Of a stretch of 64,000 nt of DNA, positions 22,010 to 32,324 are shown one piece after another. This DNA comes from Ehretia macrophylla (Eukaryota; Streptophyta; Magnoliopsida; Boraginales; Ehretiaceae), in assembly GCA_037974665.1 (NCBI GenBank), contig CM075767.1, positions 29,351,498 to 29,415,497 on the forward strand, in the 5' to 3' direction. The position numbers and the translations under genes are program-made. Each line of letters begins with the position of its first letter. Position 1 is the first letter of the stretch. A model generated the notes under the pieces. That model had not been told where the DNA came from, searched no databases, and saw nothing but the letters and a program-made list of their open reading frames with translations.

Positions 22010-24399
22010 TGTGAAGCCCGACCTCGTTTTGCCTGCGATGCCTCGTTTCGTGTGCCCTAATCTCGATTTGCGTGCCTTGACCTAGGTTTAAGAATTGTGT
22101 TCGTTTTGTGTGCCATGCATTGAATGATGTGCATTCATTTAGGGTTGCGTGCATTTACTTAGAAAACGTGCGTTCATCTCATAGTTTGTGTCCTACCTCG
22201 TAATGCGTGACCTAGTGCTTCGTGTAAGATGCTTTCTCGTAATTAATCCTACAAAATCCACTAACTATTATTAAATTACTAATTCAACCCACTAGAAGAC
22301 AAAATCTCACAAAAAGCTAGACATTCCTTATTCTTTATTCCTTATTCTTTTTGCACTTTCAAGACACAATTAAATAATGATCAAAAGTTGACAAAATTCA
22401 GCATTTTTATTAGCCTTGGCTGACCACTAAGTGGTGTTTTTGCATGCTTACTCAATTCAAATTGATTCTAGACAACTTATGACAATCCTATGACACAAAT
22501 GCATAAAAAAATTGCTCAAAACCTCCTCAAATCTCCACCATACTCGACCAATTCTTCTTTGCCCATACTAGGAATTTTAAATATGCTCTTGAAGACACAA
22601 AAATCAGGAATTTTAGAAGCCCAAGGCCGACCACTTGCATGAAGAAGTGCAAAAGCTTCACTCTTTGTCATTTCTCTCATTTTTCCTCACACTTTTCTCT
22701 CTCCCTCTCATTCTTCTCTCTCTTTCTCGGCCTTGGCTGAATCTCTTCACCTCTTAGCTCATCTTCATCATCATATGGTTAATCAAGACAAGCCACAAGC
22801 AAAGGAACTCAACCAAGCTAGCTAGGTTGCAAGAAAACTTACATGCAAGCTTTTGACTCACCATTTTCGGCCTAGGTAAGTTTCTTGGCTTCCATTTCTT
22901 TTCTTCTTGTTCTAACCACATGCATGTACTAAGAGCTTGGTCACTAAGCTAGAAAAAATAGAGAAAATCAAGTTGGAATCTCGGCTAAGCAAGGAAGAAG
23001 AAGAAATTTGTGCTTCAACAAGTTTTGTGCATCTTCTTGTTGATTTGCTAAGGTGAGGGCTAAAACCTTTTGAAAATCCTTCAAAAATCCAGATGCATGC
23101 TCTTAAATGTATGTATTTGCTTCTGCATTTGAGATATATGTGTGTTCATAACCTTCTTCAACCATGCATGGCAAGGTTTTGGCTTGAAAATGATGATAGG
23201 TGAAATCGGATTGTGTGACAGCTCTCTGACTTGTTGTTTCAAGGTGCGTTTGGCTAGTCAAATGATGTTGAAAATGCATGAAATTTGGTAGGTAACTATT
23301 TTTTTCCAGTGTTGAACATTTTTCACAGAAATAGGCCAAAGCTAATTTCGAATCTAAGGTCCTCAAAATGGCAAATCATTAAAATGTGTCCAAATCTGGA
23401 AATCTGAAAAATGAAGCAGGTTTTGGCAGATGCACTGACCTTGTAGAACGAACCAGATTTGACTTAGTAAATGATTTCAAAAATGCATGAAATTTGGTGT
23501 GCCGCTAGATTTTTCAGTTCTGGACATTTGTGACAGAAATGGACTAAGGCTATATCTGACCCTAAGGACGTCAAAAACGACAATTACCGAAATGTGTGCA
23601 AATCTGGACAGTTTTGTGCAATCCCACTGTTTTGGCCATAACTATGGATCTCGAACTCCAAATGATGCAAGGTTTGTTTCTGATTTTAGTTCACTTCTTA
23701 AGATTTAATTTGACATCTTATTCACTGGAATTGGAGATTGTTTGCCTATCTTAATGATTGTGGTAAAACAGCCTATGGCAGTGAGGGTTTCACTTGGTTA
23801 TATGCTTAGAAAATTTGTTGTAACTTCTCTTGTGGTATTAAATTCTTGGGTTTGTGGCGTTGGGATGTTGTGTGGACTGTTTTTAGTACTCGAGGATGTT
23901 TGAATTAAATGATGCATGACTTGAGATTGATTTTGAGTTGACTTAGGGTTTAATCACACGGGTAAGCACGAAATGGAAATCCCAATGACTAGGTAGGCTT
24001 GCTAAGTGTTGATCTTTTGCATATTGTGTTGAATTATATGCTTAGTAGGCTGCCCGTAGATGCCCTTATAGCCCTAAATGTGATTTTGATCATTGCATGT
24101 TGATAAATAGGCCTTTCTTGCATCCGAGCCACGTAGATGTTGTTGCATGTGAATTATCTTAATAATTGATTATGTGGACTTTGAAATGAGTTATATGACT
24201 TGATTTACATGTGTTACATGGCTGCCCGTTTAATGTTCATATAACTCCATATGCTTTTTAAGTGAAATTACTTGTCTATTCGTGCCTCGCTTGTTTACTT
24301 GTCAATGTGCAATCCTATGACTGTCTGGAGGCAACCTACTTTGTTGTCCTCCTAATTTGATATATTAAATGTCATAAATTTGTATTGCATACAAGGCTG

Positions 24400-24560
24400 C
24401 AACCTTTCATTCTGGCATGGTAGCGTTCATGCACACCGGGCGACATCGGGCTTGCCAGTGCACCCGTGACTACCATGGTCCCATTCCTTCTCTCGCTTGG
24501 GGGCTAGACTTCCTCGGGGAGTTGGGTCGTAGGATTTTCGGGTACATCCAGAGTACACCC
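24400..24560 (+). other. Conserved LTR block with hairpin (A 5' LTR)
   Basis: Includes TCTCGCTTGG, a CCTCGGGGAG arm and TTGGGTCGTAG around 24491-24533, about 1.0 kb before the LTR 3' end. In A, B and C LTRs the block lies 0.7-1.06 kb from that end. Confidence 0.7.
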
Positions 24561-24817
24561 ACTTGGCGTGTTAAGGGGGATGATTTGAAGTTAGCCGCAA
24601 CAACTGAGAGCAAAAGCTCACCGTATCCTTTTTCTATATGTATAAGTACTCTCGCTTGGTTCCTAGAGAACCTCGGGGAGGAAAGACTGGTAATTGTGTT
24701 CCTTTACTTTATATTATTGTCATGTACTTAATTGTGTTTTATTCATGCTTGCAAAAAGGATTTTCATAAGTTGAACCGGAAAATGAGTTTTAAAACCTAT
24801 TACTCGTTCCCCCTCGC

Positions 24818-24835
24818 TGAGTTCATAAGGACTCA
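24818..24835 (+). other. Hairpin before acceptor-like site (A 5' LTR)
   Basis: TGAGTTC-ATAA-GGACTCA, a 7-bp stem with one G-U pair and a 4-nt loop. Confidence 0.6.
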
Positions 24836-25560
24836 CCCTCTTTTATCATCTCAGGTGAAGAAGATCAAGAACAGGTACCTGAGGATGATGTGCCTAACGA
24901 TGATTCCTTGGAGTGATTGCCTGTCCTATGTGCTTTGTGTGATTATGGCTATTTGTGAACTATGCTACTTGAAGACTATTTCTTTTATGTTGCTCGTTGT
25001 TGCAATGTAAAAGACCCCCGTTGTAATTTGAGTTCTAATTTTGGTTTGTACTGATGATAACTAGACAGACACTAGACACTGCTATGATCGTTTTGCTATT
25101 ATTACTGCTAGTATCTATAATAGGATTATAAAGTATTAGGTAAAGGCTAAGTAAAATGAACCAACCAAATCTTAAGCAGGTACACGTTGTTAAGCTAAGA
25201 TCAACATGTACTTTTGTAACAAGGATTAACAAACGAACGAGACATAGTATCATACTAGGTTATTAATCAAACGAGAAATCAAGACAACCAGTAGGCATTT
25301 CAATTGATGATAAATAGTAATCTTAGTTGGGAATGAATTTGAGGTGGTAAATTTTGAGGCGTTTAGAGAATTAGGTCAAACCAAAGAGTCCAATTACAGC
25401 CGTTATGCTGCCGGTTTTTTGAAAAATTTTGGAGTTTAGGCCAAAACGTTAAGTGTTAAATCTTCATGAATGGTTAAGTATGAGACGTGACTTGAATGTT
25501 AGTTCACACCCTAGTTTAACCTTTATAGGCCGGGCTGGGACGTGACACCTTATATTAGAA

Positions 25561-25578
25561 TGGTATCAAAGCTTAGAT
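25561..25578 (+). other. Primer-binding site, initiator tRNA-Met type
   Basis: TGGTATCAAAGCTTAG lies 13 bp after the LTR end. It differs by one base from the usual plant TGGTATCAGAGC site. It marks the minus-strand DNA start for reverse transcription and fixes the orientation of the element as plus. Confidence 0.85.
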
Positions 25579-25814
25579 TGCTTAAGCTGGGTTTAACTCT
25601 CGGACCATAGGTAGAGCCCTAAGATAATTAGTATGACTTGTTTATGTGTTATTGTGTAATAATGTTAAATGTGCCTTCTATGTTTTATGTGTTTAAGTGA
25701 TTAACATGCCTTAATTGTCTCTAGGATTGTATCTATATTATGCTGCATATCTTATGCATTAAATTCTTAATTGTCATATTTCAATAAATTGTGCATCGTA
25801 ATCTGTGCCTATAG

Positions 25815-26575
25815 ATGGCTGGCCCTAGTACCCATACTACTAATAGGAGTGGTGAACCCCAAGAGACCGGAGATGCCTATCAAACTAATCCCAGTATAGC
25901 TATGTTTAATATGATGGCGAATGCCATGGATCGAATGTCACGAGTGATAGAGCGTCAGGATGCACGTGAAGCCAACAACAACAACAACAGGAACGATGGC
26001 AACCATGGGAGACATAGCAGAATGAGGGAGTTCCTTGACTTTCGCCCATCTAAATTCCACGGGGAAGCTGATGATGAGAAAGCTGAGGCTTGGCTGTCCG
26101 AGATCGAGAAGATTTTCAGGCTACTTGATTATACAAATGAAGAAAAGGTGGAGTTTGATGTGTTTCTGTTGCACGGGGATGCTGAACATTGGTGGCACAC
26201 TGTGGAGACACTTTGGGAAACTGATCAGACACCTCGCTTGTGGGGTAATTTCATTAAGGCATTCAAGGAGAAATATGTATCTGCAGTTTCCAGGCAGAGG
26301 TGGATCGAGGAGTTCATGCACTTGACCCAGGGTAACATGACGGTGGCCCAATACGAGGCTCGTTTTGACCGACTGTCCCGTTATGCTCAATATATGGTTA
26401 GTACTCCGGAGACGAAGATGTGAAAATTTACTACTGGATTGAGACCAGAGATTCAGGACCAGTTGGCTTCTTATGACTTCGATACCTATTCTGCTCTCTT
26501 TGCTGCTGCCTCTCGAGTTGAGAAGAGGAAACTAGATAGAGCCGGTTCGAGTCAGCCGAACAAGAAAGCAACACA
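25815..26575 (+). pseudogene. gag remnant with in-frame stop
   Basis: Capsid-like polyprotein of a Ty3/gypsy element. The reading frame starts at ATG 25815 and runs 202 codons. It has a variable N-terminus with an Asn-rich run (residues 54-60), then a Retrotrans_gag-type region from about residue 70 to 195 with AWLSEIEKIF (92-101), EHWWHTVE (124-131) and MTVAQYEARFDRLSRYA (175-191). A TGA at 26421-26423 breaks the frame; similarity continues in the same frame to about 26575 (GLRPEIQDQLASYDF onward). No CCHC zinc knuckle follows, because the sequence jumps directly into the region before integrase. Non-functional. Confidence 0.88.
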
Positions 26576-27907
26576 TATTTCAAGTTTCACGATGATGGTG
26601 TTTGGAGGTTTAGGAATCGGATTTGTGTTCCTAATGAACCAGAGCTGAAAAAGAAGATTCTTGAAGAAGCCCATATTCAAGATACACTATTCACCCCGGT
26701 GGAACAAAGATGTACCGGGATTTGAAGCAACACTATTGGTGGAATAACATGAAGAGAGAGATTGCGGAGTTTGTGGCACGGTGTTTGACTTGCCAGAGAG
26801 TCAAAGCAGAACATCAACGACCCGCAGGTTTACTTCAGCCGTTGGAGATTCCTCAATGGAAATGGGAACATATAACTATGGACTTTGTTATGGACCTGCC
26901 CAGGTCACAAAAGGGTCATGACACCGTTTGGGTCATAGTGGATAGATTGACTAAGTCGGCACACTTTTTACCGATGAACAAGGAGGATAGTCTAGAGAAA
27001 TTGGGAGATTTGTATGTGGCGGAGATTGTAAAATTGCACGGGATGCCTGTGAGTATTGTATCGAATAGGGATCCTCGTTTTACTTCCCGATTTTAGAAGA
27101 GATTGCAAGAAGCTTTGGGAACGAAGTTGAGTTTCAGCACGGCTTATCACCCTCAGATTGATGGACAATCGGAGAGACCTATTCAGATTCTAGAGGATAT
27201 GCTGAGAGCGTGTGTTTTAGACTTCGGGAAAGGTTGGGAGAAATATCTATCTTTAGCGGAGTTCACCTATAATAATAGTTATCAGGCCACTATCGGGATG
27301 GCCCCATTTGAGGCGTTGTATGGATGTAAGTGTCGATCCCCAATTTACTGGGATGAAGTAGGTGAGACGAAGACTTTTGACCCGACCCTTTTACCTGAAC
27401 TTATGAAGACTGTTGATAATATCCACCTCATCCGGAAACGGATGCTTACCGCCCAGAGCAGGCAAAAGAGTTATGCAGACCGCCGAAGACGGAGTCTAGA
27501 GTTTGAGGTCGGCGACAAGGTGTTCTTGAAGATATCACCCCGGAGGGGACTAATTAAACAGGGCAAGGGTGGAAAGCTGAGCCCGAGATTCGTAGGACCA
27601 TTTGAGATAATTGAGAAGGTTGGCAAATTGGCGTATCGCCTGGTACTACCCCAGAACCTCTCCAATATTCACGGCGTCTTTCATTTTTCAATGTTGCTGA
27701 AGTATCGTCCTGATCCGACGCATATCTTGGAGCCTGAGCCGTTACAGCTTCGGGAGAACTTGTCTTATGAGGAGAAGCCCATTCGAATCCTAGACCAGCA
27801 AGTTCGGGAGTTGCGCAACAAAACTATACCGATGGTGAAAGTGCTGTGGGACCATCATGGAGTTGAAGAAGCAACGTGGGAAAGGCGAGACCAGATGGAG
27901 CAGCAAT
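26576..27907 (+). pseudogene. pol remnant: integrase plus chromodomain, protease-RT-RNase H deleted
   Basis: Begins in the linker before integrase (DDGVWRFRNRICVPNEPEL, about 26588). A 1-nt loss near 26675 shifts the frame. Then come the zinc-binding part ([18 protein letters not shown]), the integrase core with first acidic residue in ITMDFV, the second site reading SNRDPRF (Asn at 27064-27066 where the catalytic Asp is expected), a TAG at 27094-27096 in place of a conserved Trp codon, and the third site in GQSERP. C-terminal parts include GPFEI and IHGVFHFSMLLKY, then a chromodomain ending EEATWERRDQMEQQ, where element B begins. Three independent lesions and truncation mean it is inactive. 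Confidence 0.9.
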
Positions 27908-28266
27908 TGTAACGACCCCAACCCGGCCCTTCTCAAGACTAGGTCAAAGTCTGTGTTTATCGTCATTATGAGTTCATAACTTTCTATTAAAACGAACAAT
28001 AAATAAAGAATTACTTAATAACAAGCCTTTATATAATAATTTAAGTACAAAAAGGTGTTACAACATCTAAAATATGATAACTACCCGGCTATTATACAAA
28101 CTGAGGTTTCAACACAGCTACCCTTCCTCCCGAAATTAATACAACAAACTCTAACTTTTACAACTTGGATCCAACTATGACAGCAAGAGGCTTCGAGCAT
28201 GTAAACATTCAAAGTCTATTTCCATTTCAAGCTAAGATGTACCTGCGCTGGGGGGAGAAAAAACGG

Positions 28267-28285
28267 TGAGCTCTGGGGAAGCTCA
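28267..28285 (-). other. Hairpin before acceptor-like site (LTR-B, left copy)
   Basis: TGAGCT-7 nt-AGCTCA, a perfect 6-bp stem. Its bases differ from the stems of families A and C while pairing is kept. Same hairpin at 32344-32362 in the right LTR. Confidence 0.6.
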
Positions 28286-28604
28286 GTGAGGATAGAATAG
28301 AAGAGTTTTGAAAACATTTCTGGTTGGTCTCTTTTGTAAATCATGATGCAATTCACATATGGTAGTATAACAAACTGTCTATATAAGATATAATAGCATA
28401 TGATAACTAGTAGTAAATTATTATCACATTTGAGTCATATATAATAACAAAAATGACATTTAGGTAAACAATAGTGGCATATATCCACAACAGATATCAG
28501 CCTACTCTCCGAGGGTGGTACCAAGTGAGAGTAGGAACAAGTCAAGTATTTCATGAGGTGGCCAGCCTTGATCTCAATTTCAACTTCTTATCTCTCCCAA
28601 GAGG

Positions 28605-28755
28605 ATACTCCGGATTGTACCCGAAATCTACGACCCAACTCTCCAAGGGTGGTACCAAGCGAGAGAGGGAATAGGTCCATGATAGACACGGGAGCACCGG
28701 CAAGCCCTATGCCGCCCAGCGTTTGTGCAAGCTATCGGGCCTGAGGTTGCAACCC
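28605..28755 (-). other. Conserved LTR block with hairpin (LTR-B, left copy)
   Basis: On the minus strand GGTTGCAACCTCAGG, GGGCGGCATAGGGCTTGCC, TCTCTCGCTTGG and TTGGGTCGTAG occur in the same order as in family A. Confidence 0.7.
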
Positions 28756-29284
28756 CCAAGTACACACAAGCATGCACAAGTAGTCATAGAACACACAACA
28801 AATCATGTGGGGATCAACTAAAGTGGTTGTCCCGGGCAAGTAATAAATATTTTCTTGGCAATAGAATAACGGCTATAATAAAATAATTTTCAAGTGTAAA
28901 TAGGGCATTATGTCGGCATGCAAATAACATGTATAATATTTATGTAAATATTTGGGCAACATCTCTGCTTATCTTATGCTAAAACATTCAAATAAATCGA
29001 GCAGTATATATTATCTAAGTCAACTCTAATTCAAATAAAGCATGATATTTATCTTAGGTTAAAATATTAAAATTACAAATCATGTTATAGACATATAATA
29101 ATCATATAAACATATAAGATGCTGTTTTTAATAAAATCTCCTCACCTTAAAATGCTGAAAATTGGAGAAGATTTGGACTGGTTTTAAAACTTTCGGAACG
29201 TTAACTAACTGAATCGATATAATTTAGTAAAATCGGGTCAGAGAAAAGTGTTTGCTTGTTTGATTTCAAGGGGTTAAGTGACCC

Positions 29285-29294
29285 CTTTATATAG
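29285..29294 (-). promoter_or_regulatory. TATA box of LTR-B (left copy)
   Basis: CTATATAAAG on the minus strand, directly downstream of the G-box repeat array. Distance to the LTR start is about 525 bp, a normal U3 length. Confidence 0.7.
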
Positions 29295-29316
29295 TTTTTC
29301 CAAACCAATGCATGCG

Positions 29317-29494
29317 GAACACGTGTCCCGCCACGTGTCTCATATGCGTGGCACGTCCACGCATGTGTGACACGTGTCCCCCTACGTGTCATGCATGCGT
29401 GGCATGTCCACGCATGTGTGACACGTGTCCCTCCACGTGTCTCACATGCGTGGCACATCCACGCATGTGTGACACGTGTCCTTGGACACGTGTC
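29317..29494 (-). repeat. 51-bp tandem repeats rich in CACGTG G-boxes (left LTR-B)
   Basis: Three units of about 51 bp plus a partial fourth, each with ACACGTGTCC, a second ACGTGTC and an inverted pair ATGCGTGGCA / TCCACGCAT. G-boxes are ACGT-core sites for plant bZIP and bHLH regulators. Their place just upstream of the TATA box suggests an enhancer array. Confidence 0.8.
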
Positions 29495-29823
29495 ACTCCC
29501 CGAGAGTGACATCAACGTTCCATTATTTACCTGTTTCGTGCGTAGGTGTCCTGATTTTCGTATTTTCGGGCCGGAATGTAATTTTGCCAAACTTCACCGT
29601 TAAGTAGTACAAGTTAAAAGAAACTCAATGGCATATACCTGTTTTTCACGACAGAATCCCGATTTTCCTATAATTGGCCCCGAAGTGAAACCCCTTTTCC
29701 GGACCAAAAACCCCTAAATTCGGAAAAACAGCCGAAATAGCTCAAAAAGTTAAAGGAAATCACCCATACTCTTGTAAGCAGCTAAAAAGTTTTACTTGGT
29801 CACGCTATGAGGTTTTACATCCC

Positions 29824-31342
29824 TGTAATGACCCTAAGCTTTATGTTAATTAATGTTATAAGAACACCTATTAATTCGTGGTAGGTATAAACTATAGTTA
29901 GATTAACAGTTTCTAAGAAATCTTATGTTTATCAAAAGTCAAAGCTTTTAAATGATAGTAGGCAATGGAAATACTCAATTATCGTAGCATCTCCTTGTCT
30001 TAATTTCATATGCTTTGTTAAATCCATAATTGTCACAAATAAAGGCACTCAACACTCCAGTATTATTTAATCTTTTATTCCTTAATTTCAATCAAATCAA
30101 TTAACTTTACAGATTACCATCCTCAAGCTAATACTTTTACTAGCAACCTGTTAAGTGTACTAATACTACTTCTCTCCAAGCCAAACTCAGTATAACGCCT
30201 ATATAAGCGGATAGCAATATTTTGTTTAACCCCTGGCGTTAAAACTTCTAATCCATTTATGCCCGTTAATATCCTTTACTTAATTTAAACCCATGTGTTA
30301 GCAACTTCAAAGTATATTCTTATAGTAAACAATTAATTAATTAACCCTGACCACCAAATTAACGGTCGGCTATGTTAATCCCTAGCTAACACCTTGCTCA
30401 ACGTTTATATTTCTATTGCTTTACTCAACAAAACTGGTTATGATAGTTGCGTAAGTAAAATAAAGAAGACTAATAAATTAAGCTAAGTCCATCTTATCCC
30501 ACATTTACTGATCGGATCTCCTACTTATTCAAGTGGGTGTTATATCATCACCCTAGTAGAAGTTGATTCCCCTATTTAGCCAGCACTAATCAATTCTAAT
30601 TCCCAAATTTTTACATTACTTGGTAGTAGGTCGATTTATAACTATACCGTTTTCTTGTAACAATTTAATTCTATAACCGAAGCTACCCAAGATGATACTC
30701 ACCCATCTTTACTCTAATACCCATTCTAATGTCTGCAAACATTCCTCAAGATAACTAGTATCCTATACCATCTTATAGAAGACAACTGAATTCCTAATGA
30801 CATATTTTAAAAGAAAACTTTATCTTAATAAGTTTAACTAACATTCTAATTCCTTTTTGCTAAACTAAGTTAATCCCTCAATGAAACTATTCAACGAAGT
30901 TACAGTAACACTTTATTTAATTTATATCAAACTACCATACTCCAAGGTCTATCTAAATTACTTATAAAATTTGAACGGTAAAACTAGGTATCATTCTCAA
31001 ATTAGAATAGTTCAGCTAACGCCTTACCTTCTTTTCCTCAAATAATATTTTAGTTTATTATCCTGACACTCCAAATAATTAAAGGTCGATTAATAGAATC
31101 CCATAAGTTTAGTATTTCCAATTACTTCCAAGCACAAATTATCTTAATTTACTTGATAATTGAAAGGAATGCTTAGCTTGATATGTTAGTTACAACATTT
31201 CCTCTTAATTTAAAATATCTCGAAGCATAAAACACTTATCTCTAAACACGAAAACACCGAGGACATAAGTGAAGTAAGACAAACACATAAGGAACACTCA
31301 TTTCATATATTATTATTCGGGATCCAAGTACGGGTCCTTACA
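29824..31342 (-). repeat. LTR-X (1,519 bp, AT-rich)
   Basis: Minus-strand ends TGTAAGGACCCG...GGTCATTACA, sharing the TGTAA/TTACA termini of LTR-B but with a different body. A polypurine tract lies directly before its minus-strand start, so it acted as a 3' LTR. The body is AT-rich and I recognise no gene in it. The matching 5' LTR-X is not in the window. Confidence 0.7.
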
Positions 31343-31355
31343 TCCTCCCCTCCTT
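31343..31355 (-). other. Polypurine tract of the X element
   Basis: AAGGAGGGGAGGA on the minus strand immediately before the LTR-X start. It is preceded by TTGCGAGGACACAAT, a motif also seen as TTGCGAGGACGCAAT before the polypurine tract of element C. Confidence 0.8.
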
Positions 31356-31970
31356 ACAAAAATTGTGTCCTCGCAATTTACTTACCTATTTGCTAAGATA
31401 CTCCTAGTTGAGTTCCACCAAATGAAACGATGAGACTTTTCAAACAAAAGCTCAGCATATATGTGTCCTCCTAATAACAAGCTTCCTCTACTTACCAAAA
31501 CCTAGTAAGTAGTCTAGGATTGCTATTGCCTCAGGATCGATTTTATCTCGGGTACTCTCTGATGGTTCAAGCTTGTAATCTTATTTTCACTTTCGTAGTC
31601 CACACTTAAGTATCACCTCCATATCCATTATTTGAATATTTCCATCTATACTCTAGTTAAGCCATCGAAGTGCTCCTTACTTCATGTGAACAATCATTTA
31701 AGAAATCAAGGAAGCTAACCTTTGTACGGTCGTGCCATGTTATCAAGCTCTTATTTATCTGGTACCTCAAGTTAACATATTCTGATGAAAGTTGAAGTTC
31801 TTCACTAGGCTAATACCACAATCAACACACATTAGCTTCACAAGGCATATTAGATGGGTTTACACTTAAAAGATAAGCATATTAGGCACGTTTCATCATG
31901 CTAAACACACATTCCTAAAAGATAACTACCCACCGTCCGAATATCCTATCCCGGCTTATGAGCTATCTAA
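31356..31970 (-). other. Short non-coding internal region of the B/X composite
   Basis: About 615 bp between polypurine tract and primer site. No gag or pol similarity is visible. The minus-strand start after the primer site (TAGCTCATAAGCCGGGATAGG) resembles the leader of element C. Confidence 0.6.
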
Positions 31971-31982
31971 GCTCTGATACCA
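31971..31982 (-). other. Primer-binding site of element B
   Basis: TGGTATCAGAGC on the minus strand, 2 bp from the LTR-B end. It is the standard plant initiator-tRNA-Met complement and fixes the right-hand LTR-B as the 5' LTR. Confidence 0.9.
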
Positions 31983-32324
31983 ACTGTAACGAGCCCAACC
32001 CGGCCCTTCTAAAGACTAGGTCAAAGTCTGCGTTTATCGTCATTATGAGTTCATAACTTTATATTAAAACGAACAATAAATAAAGAATTACTTAATAACA
32101 AGCCTTTATATAATAATTTAAGTACAAAAGGGTGTTACAACATCTAAAATCTGATAACTACCCGGCTATTATACAAACTGAGGTTTCAACACAGCTACCC
32201 TTCCTCCCGAAATTAATACAACAAACTCTAACTTTTACAACTTGGATCCAACTATGACAGCAAGAGGCTTCGAGCATGTAAACATTCAAAGTCTATTTCC
32301 ATTTCAAGTTAAGCTGTACCTGCG

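Larger units (their letters stand above)
23053..24854 (+). other. Putative leader intron in family A 5' LTR
   Basis: Donor-like GCTAAG/GTGAGGG and acceptor-like TTTTATCATCTCAG/G, 1,802 bp apart. The acceptor lies 19 nt after the hairpin at 24818-24835. An alternative AG/GTAC lies about 22 nt further on. Confidence 0.5.
22010..25547 (+). repeat. 5' LTR of family A element (3,538 bp)
   Basis: TGTGAAG...GTGACA. It is shorter than the two solo LTRs, mainly because the subterminal CGTGCC repeat is reduced (22020-22225). It contains a CT-rich tract (22690-22730), donor-like site (23052/23053), internal duplication (about 23218-23610), conserved block (24400-24560), hairpin (24818-24835) and acceptor-like CAG (24852-24854). 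Confidence 0.92.
28248..29145 (-). other. Putative leader intron in LTR-B, left copy
   Basis: Minus-strand donor-like TTAAG/GTGAGGAG and acceptor-like TTTTTTCTCCCCCCAG, 898 bp apart. The TATA box lies about 140 bp before the donor, which would give a first exon of roughly 115 nt. The acceptor follows its hairpin by 18 nt and has the best pyrimidine tract of the set. Confidence 0.55.
27908..29819 (-). repeat. LTR-B, left copy (3' LTR in element sense)
   Basis: Minus-strand ends TGTAAAACCTC...GTCGTTACA. In minus-strand order: U3 with G-box repeats (29494-29317), TATA box (29294-29285), donor-like site (29145), hairpin (28285-28267), acceptor-like CAG (28248) and, in between, the conserved block (28755-28605). 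Confidence 0.85.

Noticed and set aside
29201..29590. 129-codon minus-strand frame with Thr-Cys-His-Ala repeats
   Set aside because: It is the translation of the 51-bp G-box repeat in the LTR-B U3; repeat length divisible by three keeps the frame open.
29824..31342. AT-rich stretch as host intergenic DNA
   Set aside because: It is bounded by TGTAA/TTACA ends and a polypurine tract, which makes it an LTR.
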